This document shows positions 9,855 to 23,210 of a stretch of DNA of 32,808 bases, piece after piece; the first letter of the stretch is position 1, and each line of letters begins with the position of its first letter. A model generated the notes under the pieces. The model did not search any database, was not told the origin of the DNA, and saw only the letters and a list, made by a program, of their open reading frames with translations. Both the position numbers and the translations under genes were made by a program. The stretch covers positions 1 through 32,808 of the forward strand of contig KE560734.1 of assembly GCA_000442015.1 (NCBI GenBank). Reading direction: 5' to 3'. This stretch comes from Rozella allomycis CSF55. Its lineage: Eukaryota; Rozellomycota.

Positions 9855-12800
9855 TTAATCGGATGCAAACTCATTTAAAAGATCATCCAGGTTTTCTTCA
9901 ACCACGGGTTGACTCTTAGATGCTTTGGGTGCTTCTGTTTGTTTTTCTTCTTTTTCATTAACTTTTGCTTCGCTAGATTCATTTTTGGCATTTGATGTTG
10001 ATGGTATCACGGGGGTTTTAGACCAAGAACGCTTTTCTTCCCACTTTGGTACAGCCAACGTTTTGGACCAGGTCCTTTTCTCCTTGATACTACTTGCGTC
10101 ATTTTCCTTGACAGAAATTCTGGTGGATTCTTCTGGCTCTGTCAACTCACTCATCTCTGATATCTTAAAGGACTCAGATTCATCATCCTTTTGTCTTCTT
10201 CGATAATGCTTTGTAGGACTTGCTTCTCTAGATGAATTCATCAACACGGGTTCAGATATTTTCCCAAACTTTGCATTTCTGGAAACAGCTGGCGCACTGG
10301 CGGATCTATGATGGTACCTTTTGCTTGGCCTTCTGATGTACTCGTAAAGTTCTTCATCAGAACTTGTTGGCCTTCTCAAAATATTCTTTCTTACAACATT
10401 AAATGCCTTCTTGAGTGATTCTTTTGACTTTTCTGCGAAACTTTGCTTATGTGATCTTCTTCTTTCAATAGTCATTATAGGAGATGGTTTAGCAGACCTA
10501 TTTAATTCTAAGTTTACCAAAAATGAATTAAATACTTGATTTGCTTGCTCTTTCATAAGTATTTTCGTATTGGTCATGGTTTGTGTAGGAATGACTGTGT
10601 CTTCTTGGTTTCAAGATTGATGCCTTCTTTGGTTGACTAATAGGTTCGTCTGGCACTTGGTATTCTTCTTCACTTTGATAGTTTGATAAATTTTCTGGTT
10701 CACTTTCGTAACTAGATTCAGAGTTTTCTTTCCATCTAATTGGACTGCTTGCCGCTGAACTCCTCTGCGAAGTAGACCTTCTTCTCGGAACATAATCATA
10801 GTCAACTGATTGTCTGAATTTTCTTCCCCTAAAGCTGATTCTTGGTTTCGGTTCAGCAGGTGGGACTGGTTTCAGCATCTTTGAATAACTTTCAGACCTA
10901 ATTGATGCCCTTCTTTCTACTTGCTTCTTATCATGAAAGTTGAAGGAATGTCTTCTTGGCTTTAATGGACTAGGTTGTGGATTAATTTCGATCTTTTGCT
11001 TAGAATCAAACTGGAATCTCTCGTCAACAACACCTTCAATTTTTGACGAAATGTAGTCACGCATCCATAAAAAGTATGGGTTGGATTCTGCAATATTGAT
11101 TCGATCTTGTCTCAGTTGCTTGATCTTATTTTCAACAGCCTCGGGGTTCCTCATTAGTTCCTTGTTGATTCCTCGCTGGACAAGTATGTCATCAAGAACG
11201 TCTACAATCATGTCCTTTTGGTGATCTATTTCTTCCGTTGTGTGTGCATATTTTGTTTTCACCCATGGTGCATTGCTTAGGGGCATATCTATACTACATT
11301 TCCAATCAATTTACATTTGTTAGATTCTAAAACATCAATAATCACTTTCCATTCCTCATCTTCTGGCTCATTATTTGCAATGTATGGCTCAAAACTATGC
11401 TTCGCTTCCACTGGACTTTTCTCCTCGATGATTTCTGTTGGGTTATTCTCTACAATCTCTTTAACTTGACTATTTTTCGTTTCTGTTTTATCAGTATTAA
11501 TAGATTTCTGAAGTGAACATGCTAAATCATCAAGTTTTTGCTTTGAAACGGCTAAATATTCATTCATCTTTTGTCTGTCTTGTTCCTGGGACATTGATTT
11601 AGATAAAAATATTTACTAAGAGATTAAATTGCTCTTTTTCTTGTTGAAAAATAGTATTTTTAATGCTATTGACCTGGTCATTAAGCATTTCCTTGATGGT
11701 CACCATCGCATTTTCTTGTAACTTTTCAAATTTTTCTTGTGCTTCCTTTAACGGCGACATGCTACCAGTGTCGTCTTCTAGGAAGTCACCCAAATTTGTT
11801 TCTGTAACCGCATTTTTCTTGCTTAATTCTGCCATTGCTTGATTCATTTGATTCTATAGTGGTCTAATTGTTAACATGTACCTTCAATTCTGTTATTTCT
11901 TGTTGATACTTGCGACTTTCCATTTCATACTTTTCATTTAAAGCAATCTAAGATCTTCTCATATTTACTACTTTACCGTTCTATTTTCCAACTCTTGAAT
12001 GATCTTAGCCTCCAGACCCTGTTTTGTCTGCAGCTCCAGTTCCACAATTTTATTAGATAAATTTTGTATCGTGTCCAATACTTTGTGAATTGGATCTTCT
12101 TTAGGCGCTGTCGGCGTTTTGTTGGCTTCATTTGAGAACTTCATTCCACTATGTCTGCGCATATAGTGACCCTCAAGAAATGCTTCACTCTGAAACATCT
12201 TGCTGCAAAATTCACATTTCTACAATATTGAACGATTTAAAGGGCTTTACAAACGCAGTCTCTATATTATCACCGCTGACTACGGATCCTGCACCATTCA
12301 CCTTGTACATCATTTGATAAGCGTAAAGTGTTTTCTTTAAGTTTTTGATTTCCTTTTTCAATGCAAACAAGTCTGTATCCTAATTAGTACTTGATTTGTA
12401 AAATACCTTTTCCTTTAACAATGCTGCTTGCTTTTCCAATTGCTGTCTGAGACTGAAATTAGCATCTTGTGCTTCACCGTTAGAAGAATTGAGATGGTCC
12501 TTTCCTTCTTTAGATTGGGTATTACTTGACAGTATAGAAGGTATTCGATGATCAATTGGCAAAGACAAAAGAGTTTCAAGATGTTTGGGTCAGTGCCACG
12601 TAAATCTAAAATTAAGGCAAAAAATAACGTACCTTCGGCGTATATGTCACAAAAGGCAACATTTTCAAGTGCTTGTTGCAGTAGGCCTATATCGACCTTT
12701 TAATGGTATATTTGTATGGTACTTGCTTGGTTATTCTATCAATATCTATTGATGCCAGCATTCTCCAGTTGATTCTTTCTTGGCGCTTCCTGAAATAGAA

Positions 12801-12956
12801 AGATTGATTTTGTTTGGGTTGCATGGAATGATAAATGTTTTCGTTAGTATTGGCAGTGACGTTTTGCGGATGAGGTGTGTTTGTATAATTATTCTCCAAG
12901 GATTTACGTTCATGAAATTCGGAGAGTAATTGGGGATTGAAAACACAGCTTGTCAT
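9855..12956 (-). CDS. DZIP1: DZIP1/DZIP1L (Iguana)-family basal body and transition-zone protein (11 exons)
   Basis: In animals this family acts at the ciliary basal body and transition zone. Exons on the minus strand: 12956-12723, 12696-12633, 12605-12526, 12499-12407, 12379-12251, 12219-11977, 11947-11882, 11853-11617, 11585-11315, 11288-10536, 10507-9855. All phases agree and give about 940 residues. The DZIP N-domain shows FYFRKRQERINWRMLASIDI and, across three exons, LCQLIIEYLLYCQ. One C2H2 finger follows (C202, C205, H218, H223). Coiled-coil segments follow to about residue 400. The C-terminal third is low-complexity, basic and Ser-rich, with repeated RRHS/RRRS patches and two copies of a K-R-(T/S)-W-S-K-T motif. 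The start at ATG 12956 is preceded in frame only by a TTG. The ten introns are 26-31 nt. Confidence 0.93.
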
Positions 12957-13361
12957 CAATTGTAAACAAAGAAGTGGCTTAGAGTTGAAAATTGTAAAAA
13001 TAGATTGTATTAACGTAGGAGTCTATAGATAGGCCTTGGATTCAGGATTTTGAAATAACGATTAAAACTTAAATATTTTCCATCTCATTGTTCAACTTAT
13101 TGAATTCTCAGATTTGACGAGATCCGCTAAGCAAAACATCAATGACGAAGGCAATGATATATGAAATCAATGTTTGAATAAACAGAGTCAACAGACCGTT
13201 TTTGATTATTATTTTTAGAATGAAAGTATAATGGTTTAGATTAAACAGTATACAATCGTTTGGCCCCTGGTCCCTGAAATTTATTTTGATGGCAACACCA
13301 CCATGTGACCGTGTTTTCTGACCCTTTTTGGCAGAGATATGAGGAGGGCAAAAAACACTTG
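12957..13361. other. Interval between divergent DZIP1 and Crinkler-like genes
   Basis: It presumably holds the promoters of both neighbours. It is AT-rich without recognisable motifs. The Crinkler-like frame is open from GTG 13305, so a short 5' exon of that gene could hide here, but I could not join the ATG at 13291 to it with any in-phase GT-AG intron. Confidence 0.4.
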
Positions 13362-14833
13362 ATGGAGGAAGAAGAACATTTGAGAACAATAGAAAATTTA
13401 CTTTTGAGCCAGCAGGATAAAAATCAGCAGGTCTCAGGTTCGACCTTTTTCTTATGCAGTGTCTTAACAACCCGATTGAAGTCTTTTGTAAACGCACAGT
13501 TGGTGGAAGGATGCATTCAGTGTCAAGACCAAGCCTTTCTGCCCTATCCAAAAGACGAAATCAAGAAACTCTACGTCAGAAAGTGCTATGAAGATGTCTT
13601 TCACCTGCTTATTCAACATATAAACCTCAACGAGAGATCATTTGGAATATCTGGGACACCAGGCATTGGAAAGTCAATATTCTTTGTCTACATCTTGTAT
13701 CGCTTGATGGATAACTTTGGTTCAAAAACTTTGTCTTTGAAGGTGAGGCGGATTGTTTATCACCATGTGAACGAATATACTTGTTTTGACTTGGGAAAAC
13801 AAACAGTAGTTGAACTAAATCGATTGAATGCAAAAGTATTAGTTCGGGAAAAAGATACATTTTATATTGTTGATGGGCGAACGAGCCCATTGTCATCATC
13901 CTGCATTGTCTTATTTATATCATATCCTCTGTCTGAATACAAACGCTTCGTTAAACAGAATATGGCCAGAGAATGGTTCTTGCCTGTTTGGACTCTGGCC
14001 GAGTTAGAGGCTTGTCAGCTTTATTGCTATCCAAATTTATCCATTGAAATTCTCAAAGAGCGTTATCGGATATATGGTGGCGTCGCTCGCTCGGTATTTT
14101 ACAGAGATTATTCTAAATTATGGAGGAAGCTTTGGCAGACGTTGATGCAGTCAAGGGAGTATGTAACATTGGAATCCTAAAAAATATGCTTGACACAACT
14201 CATACTTTGCTTCACATTCTCGTTTCCAACGACGGACTTTATCAATTCACTCACGTTGATATCGCTTCAAAACATGTCGGGGAACAATTGTGGATACGTC
14301 ATTCTGCTCAAATGATAACCAATCTCCAACAAATGTTTGGTAGTTTTCCTAACGAGATTGCAAGACATTTGTTTGAGATATATGGACATATGGTTTTTTC
14401 TGTCGGTGGGCGCACTCTCAAATGCAAATGTTTGGAAAGTGGAGCCGCTAGCGAAATTACATTAGATGCTCTTCATGGTCAAAGAATATCATATGGAAAA
14501 GATACCATCCCTGCTGCCGAAGAACTCGCGGGCAACTACTACGAAGCGACAGACGATGATACTTTTCCAGCAATTGATTCTCTCAGTCTCCAGGGAATGT
14601 TCCAATTCACAATTGCAGTCGAGAATCCAATTCTCGGAGTTCAAATTTTAAAAAAATTGTGCGAGATTTACGAAGAGCCAAAACTATACTATGTTGTACC
14701 TCCACACCGGTTTGCCTCCTTTAAGAAGCAGAGTTTCAAAGCAAAGACGGGTACAGGTGATGTGACCGAAATCAGTAACTTGAAGCAATATGTTTTAGAA
14801 CTTCCTTTCTATGATCATTTTAGTTATAATTAA
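13362..14833 (+). CDS. Crinkler/RHS-type P-loop NTPase-like protein, frame broken near 14118
   Basis: Recognised from the Crinkler/retrotransposon-hot-spot NTPase core: an aromatic/basic lead-in (LYVRKCYEDVFHLLI), then the Walker A loop FGISGTPGIGKSIFFVYIL near 13634, and downstream a WTLAELEACQLYCYPNLS segment and YGGVARSVF, which fits the family GG-x-x-R-x-V-F pattern. The C-terminal part (14120-14833) is in another frame. Either a one-base loss near 14118 separates them, or a 32-nt intron (14095-14126, GTATTT to GGAG) does; the intron would delete the conserved VF. ATG 13362 is the first in-frame ATG; the frame is open upstream to a GTG at 13305. I see no secretion signal. In pathogens some relatives act as host-directed effectors, but nothing here shows that role. 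Confidence 0.75.
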
Positions 14834-14914
14834 CACATAACAACAGTAGTCATACAATAAACCTGTTGATGCATTTTTGCAAGTTTGTTTAATTTATTTA
14901 GTTTAATGGATTTG

Positions 14915-14958
14915 ATTGTTTAATTCTGGAATAGTATTCTATTCCAGAATTAAACAAT
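14915..14958. repeat. Perfect 20-bp inverted repeat with 4-nt loop
   Basis: Arm 14915-14934 is the exact reverse complement of arm 14939-14958, separated by TATT. It lies about 80 bp after the Crinkler-like stop codon. It could be an mRNA 3' hairpin, a remnant of a small inverted-repeat element, or an extrusion-prone palindrome. The sequence alone does not decide. Confidence 0.9.
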
Positions 14959-15009
14959 ATTCTGTACCCAAAATATAGTAATAGACGATGTTTTTGAAAC
15001 CAAAAGAAT

Positions 15010-15241
15010 GCCATTCAACGTAGCGAAATGTTAGGTCATTTTGGCAAAAAAATATAAAATACTTAAAGAAACCAGTGAACCACTATTTCTACACTAAATC
15101 CAATAAAATGGTTATTTTTCGCCATTCGAGGTACCGAAAATGTTAAATGTTAGGCCATTTTGGCAAAAAAAATATAGAGTAATTAAATAAACCACCAAAA
15201 TTTTTAATTTCTACACTACATCCAATAAAATGGTTATTTTT
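15010..15241. repeat. Two-copy tandem repeat, about 110-120 bp unit
   Basis: Copy one is about 15010-15118 and copy two about 15121-15241. Both begin GCCATTC, share GTTAGG-CATTTTGGCAAAA near their first third, and end CCAATAAAATGGTTATTTT. The middle has diverged, with small indels. The location is the upstream region of the ABC transporter. Confidence 0.85.
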
Positions 15242-15289
15242 TCAGACTATTAAAGATGCTTCTTGCCCATCATTCCAAGCCACATTGTA

Positions 15290-18994
<3,705 letters not shown>

Positions 18995-19105
18995 TTTAAG
19001 ATATTTCAATACGGATGACTCTTGAAAAGTCGTTTTTTTTAAAATTAAAAATCTATCATTTTCAAACTCCTATTTCAAGCTATTATGTACAAAATTATGC
19101 TTTAT

Positions 19106-19864
19106 TTAATCAATAAATTGATCTGTAAAGAACTGAAACGCTTCAAGGATTTTACTGTCTTCTTGCTTGTCATCATCCACATTCAAATCATCAAACGACA
19201 TGTCTTGGATCTTTATCTCTGGTACATCAACCTTCTTTGCCTCCTTCTTTCCACTAAACGCAATATCCATCACATCCGGTGATACCGAAGACCTTCTTTA
19301 AAACCACCCAGATTAAATTACTTTACGACACTCGCCGCCATATTCGACAGACTCCTCTCCAAATTGCTCAAATCCCTATCAAACCGCCAACGAACACATA
19401 CTTTTCAATCCCGGCCGTATCAAACGCCGCCGAATTCTGCATCAAACTAGTCCTATACTGCCGAATATACCCCAGCAGCTCCTGCTTATTCTCCTGCGCC
19501 CGCTCAGCATCCATCTCATACTCTATCCAACCACACACACCTTGTTACCCCTGCTGCCTCTCTTTCTCGGCAAATACGAGCATTCGCTGCTCAACGACAC
19601 ACTCCGCTCCCTAGCCGCGCCCTGGCCCTGCGCATGCCATCCAATGCCGCTCTCCGAATAGCTCGGCGTCAGGCATTCCGGAGACACGTGGTACTGCCGA
19701 TTCTGGTTGATCATCTGCAACAGAACGGCATTCTCCTTGGACAGCTCGCCAATCTTGGTCTTTAGTGACGCGTTTTCGGCCATCAGGAAGCGAATCACCT
19801 TTTCATCCTCGCTGATTGCACGGCGGAGCTCTGTAATAATGTCGGGCTTTTCTAATGCGTTCAT
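19106..19864 (-). CDS. Coiled-coil protein of unknown function (about 4 exons)
   Basis: I do not recognise the family. Exon 1 (19864-19549) encodes two heptad-rich helices from MNALEKPDIITELRRAISED, then a Ser/Arg-rich stretch. Exon 2 (19522-19402) continues with a coiled coil (EYEMDAERAQENKQELLG). Exon 3 begins at 19375 (DLSNLERSLSNMAAS). The introns at 19548-19523 and 19401-19376 are both 26 nt and phase-consistent. The tail at about 19295-19106 is clearly coding in character, ending in an acidic segment (DMSFDDLNVDDDKQED) before a TAA. The expected last intron, 19326-19296 (31 nt), does not keep phase, so there is a one-base error or an unusual junction there. The protein would be about 225 residues. 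GC content is visibly higher at 19330-19640 than in the neighbours. Confidence 0.6.
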
Positions 19865-20038
19865 TTGGGAAAGTTTAGTTCGGAAAATATTTGCAATCTG
19901 ATCGTAGCAGGGGATTATGCAAATTCTATTTTTACTTAAATTGATATGGCGAAATGTAATGCTTAGAAATCAGTTAGAAAGGAATTTAATAATTGTTGGT
20001 TGGAAACTTGGATGGTTGTTTGTGTAAATAGCTGTAAT

Positions 20039-20705
20039 TTATTTTTTGTTTAGAACTACAAGTATAATTAATAAAGCACTGAGAATACTAGTTAATAGTG
20101 TTACGGACGATACAAACGGTTGATGTTTGATGTTGCCACATGGAACGTTAAAGTTTAGATCCTGGAGCGGAAGCTTGACGTTGGATACGCTTGAAATGTC
20201 AAACATGCCATCAGGATAGTCAAAAGAATAGGAATTCTTTAAATTGTATACTTTAGATCCTTCTTGAATATATTGTTCATATTCCACAGCCCATTCATTG
20301 GATGTTGAAGGAACTTGGCAAGAAGATGTCAGATAGGGTTGAATAGACAAATTGACAGGGAATATACCATCATCATTCGCTCCATGATATCTAACATGGA
20401 TAGGAATCTGTTCCTTTCTCTTTTTACTTTATGACTTGTAATCATCGCTATTACCTTATACGGAGCCATAATGTAGTGTTATGAGAATTTTCAAACGGGG
20501 CCTCTAAATCAACTCTGTTTGGACTTTTAATGAATACTTTGGGAGCACCGATTCGATAATAGAGGTCATACACTTGATAAGGGTCTACAAACACGTTAGC
20601 AGGTAAATTAAAATAAACTAAATTTTCACAATCAACAATAGAGGAATCAACATTAATTTCCAGTGTTTTGTGATAGCCGTCTCCATTGAGTGTAAATTCC
20701 AACAT
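20039..20705 (-). CDS. PIGX: PIG-X/Pbn1-like GPI mannosyltransferase I subunit
   Basis: PIG-X stabilises the PIG-M enzyme that adds the first mannose to GPI precursors in the ER. Exon 1 is 20705-20455 and exon 2 is 20426-20039 with a 28-nt intron, giving 212 residues. Diagnostic segments are YFNLPANVFVDPYQVYDL and, over the splice site, a basic turn followed by EQIPIHVRYHGAN. The C-terminus has a single hydrophobic helix (VTLLTSILSALLIILVVL) and ends NKK, as expected for a type I ER membrane protein. I see no clear N-terminal signal peptide after ATG 20705, so a short 5' exon may be missing, or insertion may rely on the C-terminal helix. Confidence 0.85.
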
Positions 20706-20748
20706 GAAAATTCTAATTATTATTATTATATATTTCCATGAATTTTAT

Positions 20749-21086
20749 TTATGATTCAACCAATTCACGCAAGCGACGAATTGTGCTTCTGACAGTGACA
20801 GCAGCGGTGGTGCTTTAATAAATAAAAATAATATATGCTACCTGACAGTCCATGCACCTCCAGCCATGACTTTGCTGCATCCACGGCATTTCCAGATTCC
20901 GACAGCAGTGCGTTTTACAGCGTCTTTTCCACAAAAAGTGCAGGTGTAGGTTGCGTGTTGAGTAATTTCCATTTTCTTGACTTGTTTACGGAGAGATGCA
21001 CCATAACGGGTACCGTATTTTCCAACAACTCCAACTTTCTTGGTACGTTTGGCCTAATCGTAAAGGATTAATATTTTTGATACCAT
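20749..21086 (-). CDS. RPL43: Ribosomal protein eL43 (RPL37A/RPL43)
   Basis: A cytosolic large-subunit zinc-finger protein. Exons are the bare start codon 21086-21084, then 21053-20842 and 20812-20749. They encode 92 residues, the same as human RPL37A. The protein begins [20 protein letters not shown] after Met and carries the four zinc-binding cysteines CTFC and CRGC. The first intron (30 nt, 21083-21054) follows immediately after ATG, and the second is 29 nt. Frames in the other direction are shadows. Confidence 0.96.
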
Positions 21087-21164
21087 TTCAAATGTATGCA
21101 GGGGTCGAAAAAAACCAAAGTCTGAAATTTCCGAGACGAAAGATGGATTCTGAATTTTTCGCAA
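21087..21164. promoter_or_regulatory. Compact shared promoter of RPL43 and CTF8
   Basis: Only 78 bp separate the divergent start codons, so 5' UTRs and promoters of both genes must overlap here or run into the genes. There is an A-run at 21109-21115 but no convincing TATA element. Assignment rests on position only. Confidence 0.45.
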
Positions 21165-21553
21165 ATGGTGCAACTGAGACTTGTGAGAGACGAACTGTCT
21201 CAGAATGAAGATTTTATATTACTGGATTTACAGGGATCGATTGAAAGGAATGCAGGCGAAGAAGAGTCTGAAAATGATGTTATTGGCAAAATGGATTTTG
21301 ACGGAGTACAGTGATTATTGAATATATATTCAAGGAGACGGCGAAACTAACTATTGGAAACCAAGAGTTGGTAGGAAAAGTTGAAAAATTAAAGAAACCG
21401 CTTGTAATTTTAGAAGCACCGATTGTCACGAAAGACGACATGGAGGAGGAAAATACACCGAACCAAAATGAGATAATAATACCAGATTACAAGATGCGTC
21501 AATTTATAAGAAAGAAGATTGTATTCAAAAGTAGACCAAGAACATTAGTGTAA
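21165..21553 (+). CDS. CTF8: Ctf8, subunit of the Ctf18-RFC clamp loader
   Basis: Ctf8 forms the Ctf18-Dcc1-Ctf8 module that loads PCNA and supports sister-chromatid cohesion. Exons are 21165-21305 and 21335-21553 with a 29-nt intron, giving 119 residues (human CTF8 is 121). Family landmarks: VQLRLVRDELSQ, then ILLDLQGSIE, LTIGNQELVGKVEKLKKPLV across the splice, and KKIVFKSRPRTLV at the end, which aligns with the KILFKTRPKP terminus of relatives. ATG 21165 is chosen because homology begins at MVQ; an earlier ATG at 21143 is in another frame and stops quickly. Confidence 0.92.
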
Positions 21554-21585
21554 ATAGAATAAATTTTGGAATGTTTATTGGGTGA

Positions 21586-23064
21586 CTAAACGTCGATTTC
21601 AAGATCAAAGTCGTGTGCAGAAAAGAGATCTTTTGCTTTTTCTTCTTTTTGAGTATCTGATTCTTCAATCAACGATGAAGGGTCAAGACTTGGAGATGAA
21701 TGATGGATGAAATCTGGCTTGCATTTTCTTCTAGCAAAAGGATCCAAATTGTTAGCGCCTAGCTCTTTTTTGAGTTGTCTTGATTTTCTTTCAGCTTCTC
21801 TAATTTCTTCTTGATTGGAAAGTCTGTTTCGTCTATTGACTTGCGCTAAAGCTTCCAATCTCTGATCACGTTTTGAATCTGGATCTTTTTCAAGCCTTGA
21901 AAGTTCAAATTTAATTCTTTCGATTTCTTCTTCATCATTTTCATATTTTGCTCTTTCCAACTCTGCCAATAGATTTGCCTTTTCCATTGCAGGGTTCACA
22001 ACAGTTTGATTGAATCTTTTCTTTTCTTGCATCATTTTTGACACTTCTTCTTCTGTTAAATTTGTAGATTTCGCTTCAATAATCTCTTGATTCTTTTCAA
22101 CACAAAATTGCTTCGTTGGTGGCTTTATCTTTCTCTCATCCAAATAAGCTTTCCATTTGGAATATTCTTTGTCAGTAAAAAACGAATTGGATAGAATATC
22201 TAAACGAAAATCTTTCAAATCGTTTCCATATTTCAAACTCAGTGCCTTGTCAGTTGAAACTCCATTGATCTTGTAAACTCTCCTGTATCTAATAACATCT
22301 TTAATTAAAAAAATCATATATTATAACCTTGAATTTGAGCTAATCTATAAACATTTTCCTTTGTGTTTTGATCCATTTTAAAACTCACTCTAACAAAACA
22401 TCCTTTCACAACGTCTTCAAAGAATGATCTAAACATCCATTTTTCTAATCTACTTCTTGTCAAAAATATTGATTCAATATCTTTTTGATCAGCTAAAGGC
22501 TCCTCTATTCTTTCGTCTTCGCCTTCTTGTTCTTGTTCGCTCTCATTAGGCGAAGTCAATTCTTTAGCATCCATCGCTTCAGCATCCTTTTGAATCTTTG
22601 TCATTCTCTTTTCTTTTAGTTTCTTCAAACTCGTCGTTCGTCCTTTACTTTGATGCAAACAACGTTACTGTCTGTCTTTGTTGCACTTCTTCTCAATTCT
22701 TTCTTCCTTTGTCTTTCTTTTCTGGCATCAGCTCTTTCAAATAATATTTCTTCCCTCTGTAATTCTGGTAACGAAAACAGCCTATTATTTTCATTTCTCA
22801 AACCCTACCATTTCCTATCTTCTTCGTCTCCAATCAAGTCAGGTCCATATCCATCTCCAGAATCCTCTGAATCTTCGTCGTCATCTACAGCGTTCTCTTC
22901 TTCAACTTGGTAATCATCGCTCTCGGAAATTTCGCTCTCTTCGTCTTCCTCCTCTCTTTATGATCTTAACAATAATTTGTGTACTCTTTTCTCTTCTTTT
23001 TCTCTTTTTTATCCATCAAATTTCGAATTTCTTGTGAATAATCAAGCTTTGCCTTTCTTTTCAT
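21586..23064 (-). CDS. RTF1: Rtf1, Paf1-complex transcription elongation factor (5 exons)
   Basis: Rtf1 links the Paf1 complex to Spt5 and promotes H2B ubiquitylation. Exons on the minus strand: 23064-22985, 22955-22809, 22781-22669, 22642-22328, 22298-21586. They join to 455 residues. A basic N-terminus (MKRKAKLDYSQ) leads into acidic DEEDSE-type tracts. The histone-modification-domain region follows, then a Plus3 domain: IFLTRSRLEKWMFRSFFEDV, GCFVRVSF and YRLAQIQ, with the splice inside it, and KALSLKYGNDLKDFRLDILSN. The C-terminal helix ends in the conserved LDPFARRKCKP block. Introns are 26-29 nt; the last has a GTTATA donor. Confidence 0.94.
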
Positions 23065-23210
23065 TGTCCAACTAACCAAGCCACAATACAGCAATCGGAA
23101 AATTTTGTAACATCAAGCGTCACATATTGTCTAATGAATATAGCTTTAAATTTTAATAGAAAACTAAGAAAATCCTCTCAAAAATGCATAACGGATGATA
23201 AAAAATTTAT

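Larger units (their letters stand above)
14834..15289. other. Repeat-bearing intergenic region before the ABC transporter
   Basis: There is no coding frame. It contains the perfect hairpin at 14915-14958 and two tandem copies of a repeat at 15010-15241. The pyrimidine run ending TTTTTTCAG at 15244 resembles a splice acceptor but need not be used, because the transporter has a good ATG at 15290. Confidence 0.6.

Noticed and set aside
13108-13551. 147-residue minus-strand frame between DZIP1 and the Crinkler-like gene
   Set aside because: It overlaps the start of the Crinkler-like gene and its translation has no recognisable domain or signal; probably chance.
19085-19614. Plus-strand frames across the coiled-coil gene
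   Set aside because: The minus strand gives phase-consistent exons with heptads; the plus frames are short and without homology.
22650-23037. Plus-strand hydrophobic frames opposite Rtf1
   Set aside because: Their Ser/Phe/Leu-rich composition is the reverse of Rtf1 acidic and lysine-rich codons; the minus-strand exons join to a full Rtf1.
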